A DNA stretch of 64,000 nucleotides, from assembly GCF_000371785.1 (NCBI RefSeq), contig NZ_AQUI01000002.1, forward strand, positions 5,009,352 through 5,073,351, given 5' to 3'. Both the position numbers and the translations under genes were made by a program. The notes below the pieces were generated by a model. It was not told where the DNA came from. It saw nothing but the letters and a program-made list of their open reading frames with translations, and did not search any database. Source of the DNA: Actinopolyspora halophila DSM 43834. Its GTDB lineage: Bacteria > Actinomycetota > Actinomycetes > Mycobacteriales > Pseudonocardiaceae. Of the stretch, positions 52,401 through 60,792 are shown one piece after another; positions within the stretch are counted from its first letter, which is position 1, and each line of letters starts with the position of its first letter.

Positions 52401-52771
52401 CGCCGTCCCGGCGGAGCGGAGCGAACCGGGTACACGCCACGACCGGAACGGGCCTTCCCACCTCCGGAGCCACGGCTGTCCCGAGATCACCGCGGTGATC
52501 ACCCAACGTGCTCGCTCGCACCGACAGATCCGTCCCACAGGGTGAACAATCTTTCCGATTGACGGTCGTGGCAGGTAATCTCCGAATCGTGCACGTACTG
52601 CTGACCTCCAGGCGCGCGGTGGACCTGTGTCGCGTTGGGAGCAGCCTGTGTTGCAGGCGATGACCGGGCGGTGACGACACCGGACGCGAGCGGACCCCAC
52701 GTCCGTACCCGGCGCGTTTCGCTGCCACGCACGACGGACCCGACAGCACCGTCCACCGGCCAGGAGGTCCC
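52401..52771 (+). other. Leader region of the sulfur operon
   Basis: It contains the cysteine-rich leader peptide (52589-52663) and 108 bp between its stop and the DUF4395 start, enough for an attenuator. TAATCT at 52576-52581 is a -10 box. Nothing else recognised in 52401-52550. Confidence 0.6.
52589..52663 (+). CDS. Cysteine-rich leader peptide (attenuator uORF)
   Basis: 24 residues: starts VHVLLTSRRAVDLCRV and ends SSLCCRR. The (K/S)RRAVDLCR core and terminal tandem Cys match the 'putative leader peptide' class found upstream of actinobacterial sulfur-assimilation genes. TAATCT (-10) ends seven bases before the GTG, so the mRNA is probably leaderless. In mycobacteria such polycysteine uORFs act as cysteine-responsive attenuators; low Cys-tRNA would stall ribosomes at the Cys pair and let downstream genes be expressed. 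Confidence 0.85.
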   Translation: MHVLLTSRRAVDLCRVGSSLCCRR

Positions 52772-53221
52772 ATGCCCACCGATGCCCGTGTCGATCCACG
52801 CGGTGTTCGATTCACGGCATGGGTCACCAGCGGCATTCTCGCCGTCGGGCTGGTGACGGGGAGCTGGCGCGTGCTCGCGGCGCAGACCGCGTTGTTCGCG
52901 CTCTGCGCGTTCGTCGGACTGCGCTCGAACCCCTGGGGACACCTGTACCGGCGGACGCTTCGACCTCGCTTGCGCGAAGTCCCCGAGCCGGAGCACGAGG
53001 ACCCCCGACCGGTCCGTTTCTCCCAGGGGATCGGGTTCACCTTCGCTCTGCTGGCCACTGTGGGGTACGCGGCGGGGTGGACCTCCTTCGGCGTCGCCGC
53101 GAACGCGCTGGCCCTGGTGGCCGCACTGCTCAACGCCGCCTTCGGCTACTGCCTGGGATGTCGGCTGTATCCGGTGGTCAGGCGGCTGGTGCCCGCCGGA
53201 TCACCCACCGAGACCCACTGA
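52772..53221 (+). CDS. DUF4395 membrane protein
   Basis: 149 residues, four membrane helices. The DUF4395 features are VDPRGVRFTAWVTSGIL at the start, LRSNPWGHLYR in the loop, and FGYCLGCRLYPVVRRL near the end with a Cys-Leu-Gly-Cys pair. It is regularly beside thiosulfate sulfurtransferase and thioredoxin genes and may carry sulfur or thiols across the membrane. ATG behind CAGGAGG. Confidence 0.87.
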   Translation: MPTDARVDPRGVRFTAWVTSGILAVGLVTGSWRVLAAQTALFALCAFVGLRSNPWGHLYRRTLRPRLREVPEPEHEDPRPVRFSQGIGFTFALLATVGYAAGWTSFGVAANALALVAALLNAAFGYCLGCRLYPVVRRLVPAGSPTETH

Positions 53222-53259
53222 GTTTTCACTTCGCAGATACGAGCAAAAGGAGCCACTCC

Positions 53260-54105
53260 ATGAGTCGTGAACAGGTCCTGGTCACAACCGACTGGGCCGA
53301 ACAGAACCTGGACACCGAAGGGGTCGTGTTCGCCGAGGTCGACGAGGACACCACGGCCTACGACAACGGACACATCAGGGGAGCCGTCAAGCTCGACTGG
53401 CGCAACGAGCTGCAGGACCACGTCCGGCGCGATTTCGTCGGGCGCGACGACTTCGGCGAGCTGCTCTCCTCCAAGGGGATCTCGAACGACGACACCGTGG
53501 TCCTCTACGGCGGCAACAACAACTGGTTCGCCGCGTACGCCTACTGGTACTTCAAGCTGTACGGCCACAGCGACGTCCGGTTGCTCGACGGCGGCCGCAA
53601 GAAGTGGGAGCTGGACGGCCGCGAGCTGACCAAGGACGTACCGGAGCGCCCGCGTACCAACTACGTCGCCGCCGACCCCGACAACTCCATCCGCGCGTTC
53701 CGCGACGAGGTCGTCGACGCGATCGACAACCGCAACCTCGTCGACGTCCGTTCGCCCGACGAGTTCTCGGGCAAGCTGCTCGCCCCCGCTCACCTTCCGC
53801 AGGAGGCGGCCCAGCGCGGTGGGCACATCCCCTCCGCCATCAACGTTCCGTGGAGCCGCGCGGCCAACGAGGACGGCACCTTCAAGTCGGACGACGAACT
53901 GCGCAAGGTCTACAACGAGGCCGGCCTGGACGAGTCCAGGAACACCATCGCCTACTGCCGGATCGGTGAGCGTTCCTCGCACACCTGGTTCGTGCTCCAC
54001 GAGCTGCTCGGTCACCAGGACGTGAAGAACTACGACGGATCGTGGACCGAGTACGGCTCGCTGGTGGGCGTGCCGATCGAGAACCCGAGCGAGCAGGAGG
54101 CGTGA
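53260..54105 (+). CDS. sseA: Thiosulfate sulfurtransferase (rhodanese)
   Basis: 281 residues, two rhodanese domains. The N-terminal domain lacks the Cys (DTVVLYGGNNNWFA); the C-terminal domain has catalytic Cys233 in the loop YCRIGERSS. It transfers sulfur from thiosulfate to cyanide or thiols. Start ATG behind AAAAGGAG. The equivalent of M. tuberculosis cysA2 (Rv0815c); the gene name varies between annotations. Followed two bases later by the DUF1416 gene. Confidence 0.93.
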   Translation: MSREQVLVTTDWAEQNLDTEGVVFAEVDEDTTAYDNGHIRGAVKLDWRNELQDHVRRDFVGRDDFGELLSSKGISNDDTVVLYGGNNNWFAAYAYWYFKLYGHSDVRLLDGGRKKWELDGRELTKDVPERPRTNYVAADPDNSIRAFRDEVVDAIDNRNLVDVRSPDEFSGKLLAPAHLPQEAAQRGGHIPSAINVPWSRAANEDGTFKSDDELRKVYNEAGLDESRNTIAYCRIGERSSHTWFVLHELLGHQDVKNYDGSWTEYGSLVGVPIENPSEQEA

Positions 54106-54107
54106 AC

Positions 54108-54410
54108 GTGACCAGTGGGTGCGGAGCACCGGACCAGTCCGGCGCAGCGGGCACGGACACCGGTGACCAGACAGTCCTCGCGGGCAAGGTCCGCTCGGCC
54201 GGACAGCCGGTCGGTGGAGCCTTCGTTCGCTTGCTGAATCCCTCCGGCGACTTCACCGCCGAGGTCGTCACCTCGGACGAGGGGGACTTCCGGTTCTACG
54301 CCGCCGAGGGGACCTGGACCGTACGGGCCCTGCATCGGGACGGCAGCGGCGAGTCCACTGCTTCCCCCGAAGGTCCCGGCCTGCATCGAGTGGATATCGC
54401 GGTGGCTTGA
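54108..54410 (+). CDS. DUF1416 protein (SseC-like)
   Basis: 100 residues with an early Cys (SGCGAPDQ) and a single beta-sandwich domain (VLAGKVRSAGQPVGGAFVRL to WTVRALHRDG) resembling a carboxypeptidase regulatory-like fold. Always next to the sulfurtransferase (sseC2 in mycobacteria). GTG 54108 is chosen because AGGAGG lies seven bases upstream; GTG 54102 overlaps the previous stop. Probably in sulfur transfer, mechanism unknown. Confidence 0.9.
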   Translation: MTSGCGAPDQSGAAGTDTGDQTVLAGKVRSAGQPVGGAFVRLLNPSGDFTAEVVTSDEGDFRFYAAEGTWTVRALHRDGSGESTASPEGPGLHRVDIAVA

Positions 54411-54438
54411 TCGGAGAGTTCGGCGGCTCGGTTCGCGC

Positions 54439-54477
54439 GGCGGTGCCGACTGCTCGGACGAGTGCGTCGGCGCCGCC
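54439..54477 (+). terminator. Terminator of the sulfurtransferase operon
   Basis: GGCGGTGCCGAC / GTCGGCGCCGCC, 12-bp stem with one G-T pair and a 15-base loop, 28 bp after the DUF1416 stop. Confidence 0.75.
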
Positions 54478-54540
54478 GGAGCCGCGGTTTCCGCGCTCGG
54501 GCAACGAGCGAACGCACCTGCCGAAGCTCCGCCGACCCCT

Positions 54541-54573
54541 CGTCCCGCTCGGACGTCCGGTCCGGGCGGGACG
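54541..54573 (-). terminator. Terminator of the methyltransferase gene
   Basis: CGTCCCGC / GCGGGACG stem with a self-complementary interior (GGAC / GTCC), 24 bp beyond the stop of the convergent gene. Confidence 0.6.
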
Positions 54574-54597
54574 AGTCGCTCCCGGGGATCGGAACCG

Positions 54598-55350
54598 TCA
54601 ACGGTCCTGGGCCCACCTGGAGCGCAGCAGGGCGAACGCCCGTTCGTCGCGGTCCTGGGCCGCGGGATCGGAATCGGTGCGGCAGCCGACCGTGGTGAAG
54701 TCGAGCACCTCCCAGCCGGTGCGTTCGAAAAGCCTGCGCAACCCCGCTTCCGAGAAGATCCAGTAGTTCGTGGGGTCGTTGTTGGCCTCGGTGGGGTGCA
54801 GCAGATACGCGACGGGCTGCTCTGCCAGTCGGGTTCCGTGATCCGGACTGAGTTGTGCTATCCGCGTGGACACGAAGCAGAGATCACTGCGCCGGGCGAG
54901 CGTCTCCAGCACGTAGAACGGGTTCCTGAGGTGGTACAGCAACCCGAGGAACAGCACGGCCCCGTAGTGCTCCGCGGGCAGCGCGAACTGGTTGTCCAGG
55001 TCCACATCGTGGATCTCGGCGGAGGAGCCGAGGCTCTCGGCCAGCAGCCGCGCGCCACGTAGCCGGTTGTAGTTGGGAGCAGCCGTGTCCACCACGTCGA
55101 TGTGGCAGCCCAACTCCGATTCCAGGAAGAATCCCAGATCCCCGTCTGCCGCCCCGATGTCGGCGATCCGGCGTCCGGCCAGCTCGCCGAACACGTTCCT
55201 GTTGTCCTCGGAAAGCAGACCGTCCAGGTGCAGCACGTTGGCCAGCGTGTCGAAGGGATACCAGTCGAAACCGGCGTCGATCTCCTGCTTGCGCGCGAGC
55301 AGCCATTCCCGGTAGGAAAGCGCCTTGTCCCGCAGCGTGGCGAACTCCAT
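54598..55350 (-). CDS. SAM-dependent methyltransferase (CmoB/DUF1698-like)
   Basis: 250 residues. Motif I IADIGAADGDLGFFLES (near residue 70), acidic motif IDVVDTAAPN, motif IV VLFLGLLYHLRNP. The N-terminal WYPFDTLANVLHL resembles the CmoB-like/DUF1698 group that modifies tRNA wobble uridine, but small-molecule methyltransferases share it. The substrate is undetermined. ATG 55350 has AGGA upstream. Its start is 120 bp from the small membrane gene on the other strand. Confidence 0.8.
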   Translation of the reverse strand: MEFATLRDKALSYREWLLARKQEIDAGFDWYPFDTLANVLHLDGLLSEDNRNVFGELAGRRIADIGAADGDLGFFLESELGCHIDVVDTAAPNYNRLRGARLLAESLGSSAEIHDVDLDNQFALPAEHYGAVLFLGLLYHLRNPFYVLETLARRSDLCFVSTRIAQLSPDHGTRLAEQPVAYLLHPTEANNDPTNYWIFSEAGLRRLFERTGWEVLDFTTVGCRTDSDPAAQDRDERAFALLRSRWAQDR

Positions 55351-55470
55351 GTGAATCCTGTCTCTCCCGCGTGAGCACCGGTGCCGCTGAGCACCGAAAC
55401 GCGATCCCCTGAGTCGTTGTCCGCCCAGATCATGCCTCAGCCCACACCCCACGACGCGCGGGTGGTGGTT

Positions 55471-55593
55471 ATGCTCTCGGGCATGACCCTCATCGACTTC
55501 CTGCACTACGGTCTGGTCAGCCTGGTGGCGCTCGCCGCCATCGCCACTGTGTGGTTCGCCTTCTACGTGGTGTATCGGCTGCACAGCGACTGA
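55471..55593 (+). CDS. Very small single-helix membrane protein
   Basis: 40 residues from ATG 55471 (GGTGG close upstream) or 36 from ATG 55483. One membrane helix, LIDFLHYGLVSLVALAAIATVWFAFYVVY, split only by a Gly, with a short charged tail. The distinctive sequence and position before the nitrobindin gene suggest a conserved small protein. Function unknown. Confidence 0.55.
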   Translation: MLSGMTLIDFLHYGLVSLVALAAIATVWFAFYVVYRLHSD

Positions 55594-55659
55594 CTCTCAC
55601 CCGAGGGAACGGGGGTCAGGCTACGACTGCCGCGGACGGACGCGGTAGTCTCGACAGCG

Positions 55660-56334
55660 ATGTCTGCCACCCCCAACCAGCCGTCCGAACAGCCCGGTCC
55701 GTCCAACGGTCAGCCGCAGCCCGGCAGCGGTGACGAGGCGGTGCGCGCCCAGGCCGAGCGCGCCGAGAAGACCCGTGGGCGCAACATTCCCGAGTTCGAC
55801 GACCTCCCCGGCGTCGGGGACACCGCGAACCTGCGCATGGGTCCCGACCTCAACGACGCCTGCCTCGGACTGCTTCCGCTGATTGGTGTCTGGCGCGGTG
55901 AGGGCGAGGCGAACCACCCCTCGTTGGACGAGAAGTACCGCTTCCTCCAACAGGTCACGTTCGCCCACGACGGCAGGCCCTTCCTCTACTACGAAAGCCG
56001 GGCTTGGAAGCTGGACGGCGAAGGCGGCGACATCGTGGAGCCGGCCTTCCGCGAGCTCGGTTGGTGGCGGCCCCAGCCGGACGACAGCATCGAGCTGCTG
56101 ATCGTGCACTCCTCGGGGATCGCGGAGATGTTCTTCGGCAAGCCCCGCAACCAGACCAGCTGGGAGCTCTCCACCGACGCGGTGCTGCGCACCCCGACGG
56201 CCGAGGACGTGACCGCGGCGAGCCGCCTGTACGGGGTCGTCGAGGGATCGCTGGCCTACGTCGAGGAGCGCGCCACCTCCGAGCACGAGCTCCAGCCCCG
56301 GCTGTCGGCCAAACTGGAGCGCGTGGCCGGCTGA
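55660..56334 (+). CDS. Nitrobindin-like heme-binding beta-barrel protein
   Basis: 224 residues. A disordered N-terminus of about 70 residues precedes a THAP4/nitrobindin (FABP-like) barrel: LLPLIGVWRGEGEA holds the GxWxGxG motif, and LIVHSSGIAEMFFGK is mid-barrel. Family members bind ferric heme b and isomerise peroxynitrite. The likely heme-ligand His near the C-terminus is in SEHELQPRL. Rv0813c equivalent. Repeats A5 and B1 follow its stop. Confidence 0.88.
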   Translation: MSATPNQPSEQPGPSNGQPQPGSGDEAVRAQAERAEKTRGRNIPEFDDLPGVGDTANLRMGPDLNDACLGLLPLIGVWRGEGEANHPSLDEKYRFLQQVTFAHDGRPFLYYESRAWKLDGEGGDIVEPAFRELGWWRPQPDDSIELLIVHSSGIAEMFFGKPRNQTSWELSTDAVLRTPTAEDVTAASRLYGVVEGSLAYVEERATSEHELQPRLSAKLERVAG

Positions 56335-56450
56335 GCGAACCGCACCGCTCGGCAAACCGACCCTCCGAAAGCCCGAGGCAAGAACTCCTGGCAGAGGGGC
56401 ACCGTTCCGACGCGGGCGCTTCAGCCCACCTGGAAAGAGAAGCTCCGGTG

Positions 56451-56510
56451 CGTGAGTCGGATGCATTGCAAGGCCGGGCGTTTTCGAGCGGCGCCAGCCG
56501 CTCACACCCA
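56451..56510. repeat. Family A repeat, partial copy A5
   Basis: The left arm CGTGAGTCGG with ATGCATTGCAAGGCCGGGCG is as in A2 and A3. It then departs into its own hairpin GAGCGGC-GCCA-GCCGCTC, and the right terminal arm is missing; B1 begins instead. Confidence 0.75.
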
Positions 56511-56547
56511 CCCGAGCAATCGGCACCGCCGCGGGTTCTCTCGTGGT

Positions 56548-56615
56548 GCTCTCGCGAGAACGGCCCCGACGTTGTGTAGGCCGCTACCCGATGTCGGGGC
56601 ACCCGCAGCGAGAGC
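56548..56615. repeat. Family B structured repeat, copy B1
   Basis: Outer stem GCTCTCGC (56548-56555) / GCGAGAGC (56608-56615), extended outward by CTCTCG / CGAGAG. Inner stem CCCCGAC (56564-56570) / GTCGGGG (56593-56599). Loop contains GTAG-GCCG-CTAC. Confidence 0.88.
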
Positions 56616-56670
56616 CCGCGAGAGGTTCCGCCACGCAACCATCCACGCGAACCGAGCCGCCGAACCCCCG

Positions 56671-57519
56671 TCAGTACTGGGATTCGTAGAGTTTGCTGAT
56701 CCTGTCGTGCAGCTCGGGGTCCGCTTCGGTCGCCGCGCCGTCCACCGCGTGCACCTGGACGATCCTGCGGATGCTGGAGGCCAGCCACACCCCGTCGGCC
56801 CGGTGGAGACGCTCCACGGAGACGGGTTCCACAGCGGTGCGCCATCCCGCCTCGGAAGCCGCTCCGAACAGGGCTCCCTGGGTGGTGCCGCGCAGGATCC
56901 CCGCGCTCGGAGGCGGCGTGACGAGAGTGTCGCCCTCGGCCAGCACCACGTTCGAGGTGGGTCCTTCCAGCACCGAACCGTCGGTGGCCGTGAACACGAC
57001 CTCGTCGGCCCCGCGACGTTCGGCCTCCCGCAGGGCGGCCATGTTCACCGCGTAGGACAGCGTCTTGGCCGAGAGGAGCAGCCACGGCGCGCGTTCCATC
57101 ATCCCCGGGTCGATGCCGCGTTCCAGCGTCACGACCGAAATCCCCTCGGCCCTCTTGCGCAGCAGTTCCGCGGAAATCGACTGCCCGGATGCGAAGGCGG
57201 TGGGGGTTCCGTCACCACCGTCGACCCCTCGGGTGCAGACCAGTTTCAGCGCCATTTCGGACTCCGCGTCCCACGGCCACCGGTCCGTCACCGCACGCAC
57301 GGCGTGTTCCCACTTCGCACGTTCCGGAAGCGTCATTTCCAACAGCCGAGCGGAACGTTCGAGCCGGTCCAGATGGGCTTCCAGCTCCCGTGGACGACCG
57401 TCGACCACCAGGATCGTCTCGAAAACGCCGTCACCACGCTGGACACCGAGATCGTCGGCCCGCAGCAGCGGACTCTCCGGATCGACGATGCTGCCGTCGA
57501 GCAAAGCCAGAACACGCAT
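56671..57519 (-). CDS. pabC: Aminodeoxychorismate lyase / class IV aminotransferase
   Basis: 282 residues, fold-type IV PLP enzyme. VQRGDGVFETILVVDGRP is the family opening; the PLP Lys is in LLLSAKTLSYAVN (near residue 150), and VFTATDGSVLEGPTSNVVL holds the Glu region. Most likely makes p-aminobenzoate for folate; a branched-chain or D-amino acid aminotransferase is possible. The folate-binding YgfZ gene is close by. Rv0812 equivalent. Confidence 0.85.
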   Translation of the reverse strand: MRVLALLDGSIVDPESPLLRADDLGVQRGDGVFETILVVDGRPRELEAHLDRLERSARLLEMTLPERAKWEHAVRAVTDRWPWDAESEMALKLVCTRGVDGGDGTPTAFASGQSISAELLRKRAEGISVVTLERGIDPGMMERAPWLLLSAKTLSYAVNMAALREAERRGADEVVFTATDGSVLEGPTSNVVLAEGDTLVTPPPSAGILRGTTQGALFGAASEAGWRTAVEPVSVERLHRADGVWLASSIRRIVQVHAVDGAATEADPELHDRISKLYESQY

Positions 57520-57709
57520 AACAGCAGCTTAGTAGGGATTCGCCGAGTCGGTCCTCGTAGGTTCACCGGGGAAGCCGACCAACGGCCCGTGAGCGGCGCC
57601 CTCGGGCCGGTAGCGACGAGCAGCACACGCCCGAACGGGCCATACCTGGCAACGCGGTCGTACGATCGTGGAGAGCAGCACAGGGACACGACCACAACGG
57701 GAGCATGCC

Positions 57710-58267
57710 GTGACCGACCGGGGAGCTCGCACGGCTCGGGACGACGAGCGAGCCGCGAACGACACACCAGCCGACGGCGGCACCGGACGCGGCGGAGCGC
57801 TCGAGGGCAAACCGGCGCTCCGCAACACACTGCACCGGCGCGGTATGCGCATGACCCCCCAGCGGCAGTTGGTGCTCGACTCCGTGCGCGAACTGGCCCA
57901 CGCCACTCCGGAGCAGGTGTGCAAGCACATCCAGCGAACGGCCCCCACGGTCAACATCACCACCGTCTACCGTGCGCTCGATCTGCTGGAGGAGCTCGGA
58001 CTCGTCCGACACACTCATCTGGGGCACGGTGCGCCCACTTACTCGGTCGAGGAGCACGAGCACGTGCACCTGGTCTGTCATCGTTGCGGTGACATAGACG
58101 AGGTGCCGTGCGAGCTGCTCGACGACCTGGGCGAGTCGCTCGACCGGGAACGCGGATTCGCCCTGGACGCGACCCATCTCGCCCTGTCCGGCACTTGCGG
58201 CCGGTGCCGCACCGCCGAGCAGGAGGACCGGAACGCCTCCGAGGGGCGGTCCCACCGGGACACGTGA
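57710..58267 (+). CDS. Fur-family metal-dependent regulator
   Basis: 185 residues. About 35 disordered N-terminal residues are followed by a winged helix (MTPQRQLVLDSV to VNITTVYRALDLLEELG). The dimer domain has the His-rich EEHEHVHLVCHRCG. Structural zinc Cys pairs are at 123/126 and 163/166. Metal (Fe, Zn or peroxide sensing) cannot be told from sequence. GTG start behind GGGAG. It precedes ygfZ by 69 bp and may be co-transcribed. Confidence 0.9.
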   Translation: MTDRGARTARDDERAANDTPADGGTGRGGALEGKPALRNTLHRRGMRMTPQRQLVLDSVRELAHATPEQVCKHIQRTAPTVNITTVYRALDLLEELGLVRHTHLGHGAPTYSVEEHEHVHLVCHRCGDIDEVPCELLDDLGESLDRERGFALDATHLALSGTCGRCRTAEQEDRNASEGRSHRDT

Positions 58268-58336
58268 ACCGTCGTCTGCGTCCCGTTCGGTTCGAACACC
58301 GAGCGGACCCTTCGCAACAACCGCCGAGGAGCGGAA

Positions 58337-59485
58337 TTGAACTCACCTTTGCTCGAACTGCCGGGCGCGGTCCCCGCGCCGGACGACTCGCCGGATTCGG
58401 GAGTGCCGTGGCATTTCGGCGACCCGTTCGGCGAACAGCGCGCGGCCGTCCGCAACGCCGTCGTGGTGGACCGCTCGCACCGCCAGGTCATCGCCGTGCC
58501 CGGCGAGGAACGTCTGAGCTGGCTGCACCTGGTGCTCTCCCAGCACCTCACCGAGCTGGCCGAGGAGCGGGGCACCGAGGCCCTCGTGCTGGACAACCAG
58601 GGACGGGTGGACAGCCACATGCTGGTGGCACACCACGACGAGGTCGTCTACCTGGACTGCGAAGCGGGTTCCACGGCTACCAGTGCGCTGCCCAGCATGG
58701 GCACGGACGGCACGCAGTCGCTCGTGGAGTACCTGGAGGCGATGCGGTTCTGGTCCGCGGTCGAACCGCGCGACGCGACCGGGGAGTTCGCCGTGTTCAC
58801 GGTCATCGGCCCCAAGGCGACCGACGTGCTCGAAGAGGCCGGAGTGACCGAACCGCCCACCGAGCCCTACGGGGTTGCCGCGCTGCCCGGGGGCGGGCTG
58901 GTGCGGCAGGTGCCGTTCCGGCAGGTCTACACCGCCGACCTGCTGGTCCCGCGGGACTCGATGGTCGACTGGTGGATGCGGCTGACCGGCAGCGGAGCCC
59001 GCAGGGCGGGAACCATGGCCTACGAGGCACTGCGGGTCGAGGCCCTGCGCCCCCGGGTGGGGATGGACACCGACGAGCGGTCCATCCCGCACGAGCTGGG
59101 GTGGATCCACACGGCCGCCCACGTGGCCAAGGGTTGCTACCGCGGCCAGGAAACGGTGGCCAAGGTGCACAACGTGGGCAAGCCTCCGCGCCGCATGCTG
59201 CTGCTGCACCTCGACGGTTCGCTGGAGATCCGCCCCGAAACGGGGGATCCGGTGCACCGCGGGGAGCGTTCCGCGGGCCGGGTGGGCAGCGTCGTGCTGC
59301 ACCACGAACTCGGCCCGGTGGCGTTGGCGTTGATGAAGCGCTCGGCCCCGGTCGAAGAGCAGTTCACGGCCGGTGACTCCGAGCAGGAACGAGCCGTCGC
59401 GGCCACGGTCGACCCCGACTCGGTACCCCCGGACACCGGGGAACCGCCGGGGCGGGTGGCCATGCAGGGGCTGCGCGGACACTAA
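58337..59485 (+). CDS. ygfZ: Folate-binding YgfZ/GcvT-domain protein
   Basis: 382 residues. The YgfZ signature KGCYRGQETVAKV (near residue 265) contains the redox Cys. It uses tetrahydrofolate in maintenance of iron-sulfur enzymes. The N-terminal GcvT-like part shows VVVDRSHRQVIAVPGEERL. A TTG start with GAGGAG seven bases before it. The pairing with a Fur regulator fits an iron-sulfur role. Repeat A4 begins right at its stop codon. Confidence 0.92.
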   Translation: MNSPLLELPGAVPAPDDSPDSGVPWHFGDPFGEQRAAVRNAVVVDRSHRQVIAVPGEERLSWLHLVLSQHLTELAEERGTEALVLDNQGRVDSHMLVAHHDEVVYLDCEAGSTATSALPSMGTDGTQSLVEYLEAMRFWSAVEPRDATGEFAVFTVIGPKATDVLEEAGVTEPPTEPYGVAALPGGGLVRQVPFRQVYTADLLVPRDSMVDWWMRLTGSGARRAGTMAYEALRVEALRPRVGMDTDERSIPHELGWIHTAAHVAKGCYRGQETVAKVHNVGKPPRRMLLLHLDGSLEIRPETGDPVHRGERSAGRVGSVVLHHELGPVALALMKRSAPVEEQFTAGDSEQERAVAATVDPDSVPPDTGEPPGRVAMQGLRGH

Positions 59486-59897
59486 TAACTCATAACGGAG
59501 CTTTGCGTAGCCGCCTCGGGTGACCGTCACGTGAGTCGGCGCCTTGCCGGCGTTGGAGGGCACCTCGAGTAGCGGCCTACACAACGTGCCCTCCCCGCCT
59601 TGCAATGCATCCGACTCACGCACCGGAGCTTCTCGTCCTTCCCAGGCTCAAAGCACCCGCGTCGAACGGAGTCTTTGGTCAGAAGTTCCGGGAGGGGCGG
59701 CGTTGCCGACTGCGTAGGCGGTGAAAAGCGGCTGCGCCGCTTGCTCGACGATCGCCCCAGCCGAACGAGTACTCATCCCAATCCGCACGGGCCCTTACCC
59801 GACAACCCGTACGACCGAACGAGTGCTCGCCCGATCCCCGGCGGCCGGACGGGCTGCGGGGGATCGGCGGAGCCACCCGCTGTGCCAAGATCGGAGT
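59486..59897. other. Repeat-containing intergenic region after ygfZ
   Basis: No gene in 412 bp. It holds repeat A4 with its flanks: the segment ATAACTCATAACGGAGC just after the ygfZ stop is matched on the other strand beside copy A3. 59700-59890 has nothing recognisable beyond a promoter for the next gene. Confidence 0.7.
59530..59620. repeat. Dispersed structured repeat, family A, copy A4
   Basis: 91 bp. Terminal repeats CGTGAGTCGG / CCGACTCACG as in A1-A3, but the inner stem is GGAGGGCAC (59555-59563) / GTGCCCTCC (59586-59594), different in sequence yet fully paired. Loop contains GTAG-CGGC-CTAC. Confidence 0.92.
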
Positions 59898-60671
59898 ATG
59901 ACAGCGTCGTCAGCCGAGACAGGCGGATCTCCGGACCAAGCTGGAACGATCATCACGGTGGCCGTGACAGGGGCCCACGCGAAGGCCGACGTTCCCACCC
60001 TGCCGGTCGGGAGCGAGGAGGTGGCCGCCGCTTCCGCCGCCTGCGAGCGGGTGGGCGCTTCGGTGGTGGATCTGGAGCCCCGGCACGACACCGCCGTTCC
60101 GGACGTGGTCAGCGCTGTCCGCAACCGGACCGACCTGCTGGTGCGGGTTGCCGCCTACGCGCGTTCGGAAACCCTGGCCACCCTGCTGGATTCGGGCGCC
60201 CAGGTGCTCACGTGCCCGGTGGACGCCCCGGCCGACTTCGTCTCCGACCTGCGTACCGGGGCGAGCGAGCGGGGACTGGCCGTGCACTACGAGGTGCGGG
60301 AGCTGGCCGACCTGCCGAAGCTGCGTCAGCTGTGCGCCGCGGATTCGTTGCCGGTACACGTCGTTCTCGTCTTCGGCGCCGGGATGCCCGGCGACATCAG
60401 CACGCTGACCGCGGCCGTTGAAGGGCTCCCGGCTGGCGCTGAGTTCACCGCGACGGGGCTGGGCGAGGCCTCGTTGCCCGTGATGCTGGGGTCGCTGGCC
60501 GCAGGTGGGCACATACGCGTGGGAATGGCCGACACACTGGAGTACTCCAGCGGTGTTCCGGTACGGGACAACGCGCAGTTGGCCGCTCGAGCATCCGGTT
60601 TGGCCAAGATCGCACAACGTCTGCCGCTTTCGGTATCCCACGTTCGAGGGTTGTTCGGGCTGACCGAGTGA
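59898..60671 (+). CDS. BKACE-family (3-keto-acid cleavage) protein, possibly inactive
   Basis: 257 residues. TIM-barrel of the beta-keto acid cleavage family: FGAGMPGDISTLTAAVEGLP, ATGLGEASLPVMLGSLAAGGHIRVGMADTLEYSSG, then DNAQLAARASGLAKIAQ. Active members have an N-terminal His-x-His metal site (HLHVRD type) and RVGxED near the end. Here the corresponding stretches read VVDLEPRHD and RVGMADTL, so the usual zinc ligands are not apparent. Shorter than typical (about 275-310). It may be a divergent or non-catalytic paralogue. Confidence 0.75.
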   Translation: MTASSAETGGSPDQAGTIITVAVTGAHAKADVPTLPVGSEEVAAASAACERVGASVVDLEPRHDTAVPDVVSAVRNRTDLLVRVAAYARSETLATLLDSGAQVLTCPVDAPADFVSDLRTGASERGLAVHYEVRELADLPKLRQLCAADSLPVHVVLVFGAGMPGDISTLTAAVEGLPAGAEFTATGLGEASLPVMLGSLAAGGHIRVGMADTLEYSSGVPVRDNAQLAARASGLAKIAQRLPLSVSHVRGLFGLTE

Positions 60672-60792
60672 CTCGCTCGGCGGCACACCTCCAACTCCCC
60701 CCAGCACGCCACACCGCTGCCCTAGGATGTGGGAAGCAGCGCCGAAGTGCCGGCTCCGGCGAACTCAGCGCCAGGATGCAGAGGTTGTAGCC

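Larger units (their letters stand above)
56335..56670. other. Repeat-filled convergent intergenic region
   Basis: No gene. It contains partial copy A5 and copy B1 of the structured repeat, back to back, between the convergent nitrobindin and pabC genes. Confidence 0.75.
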
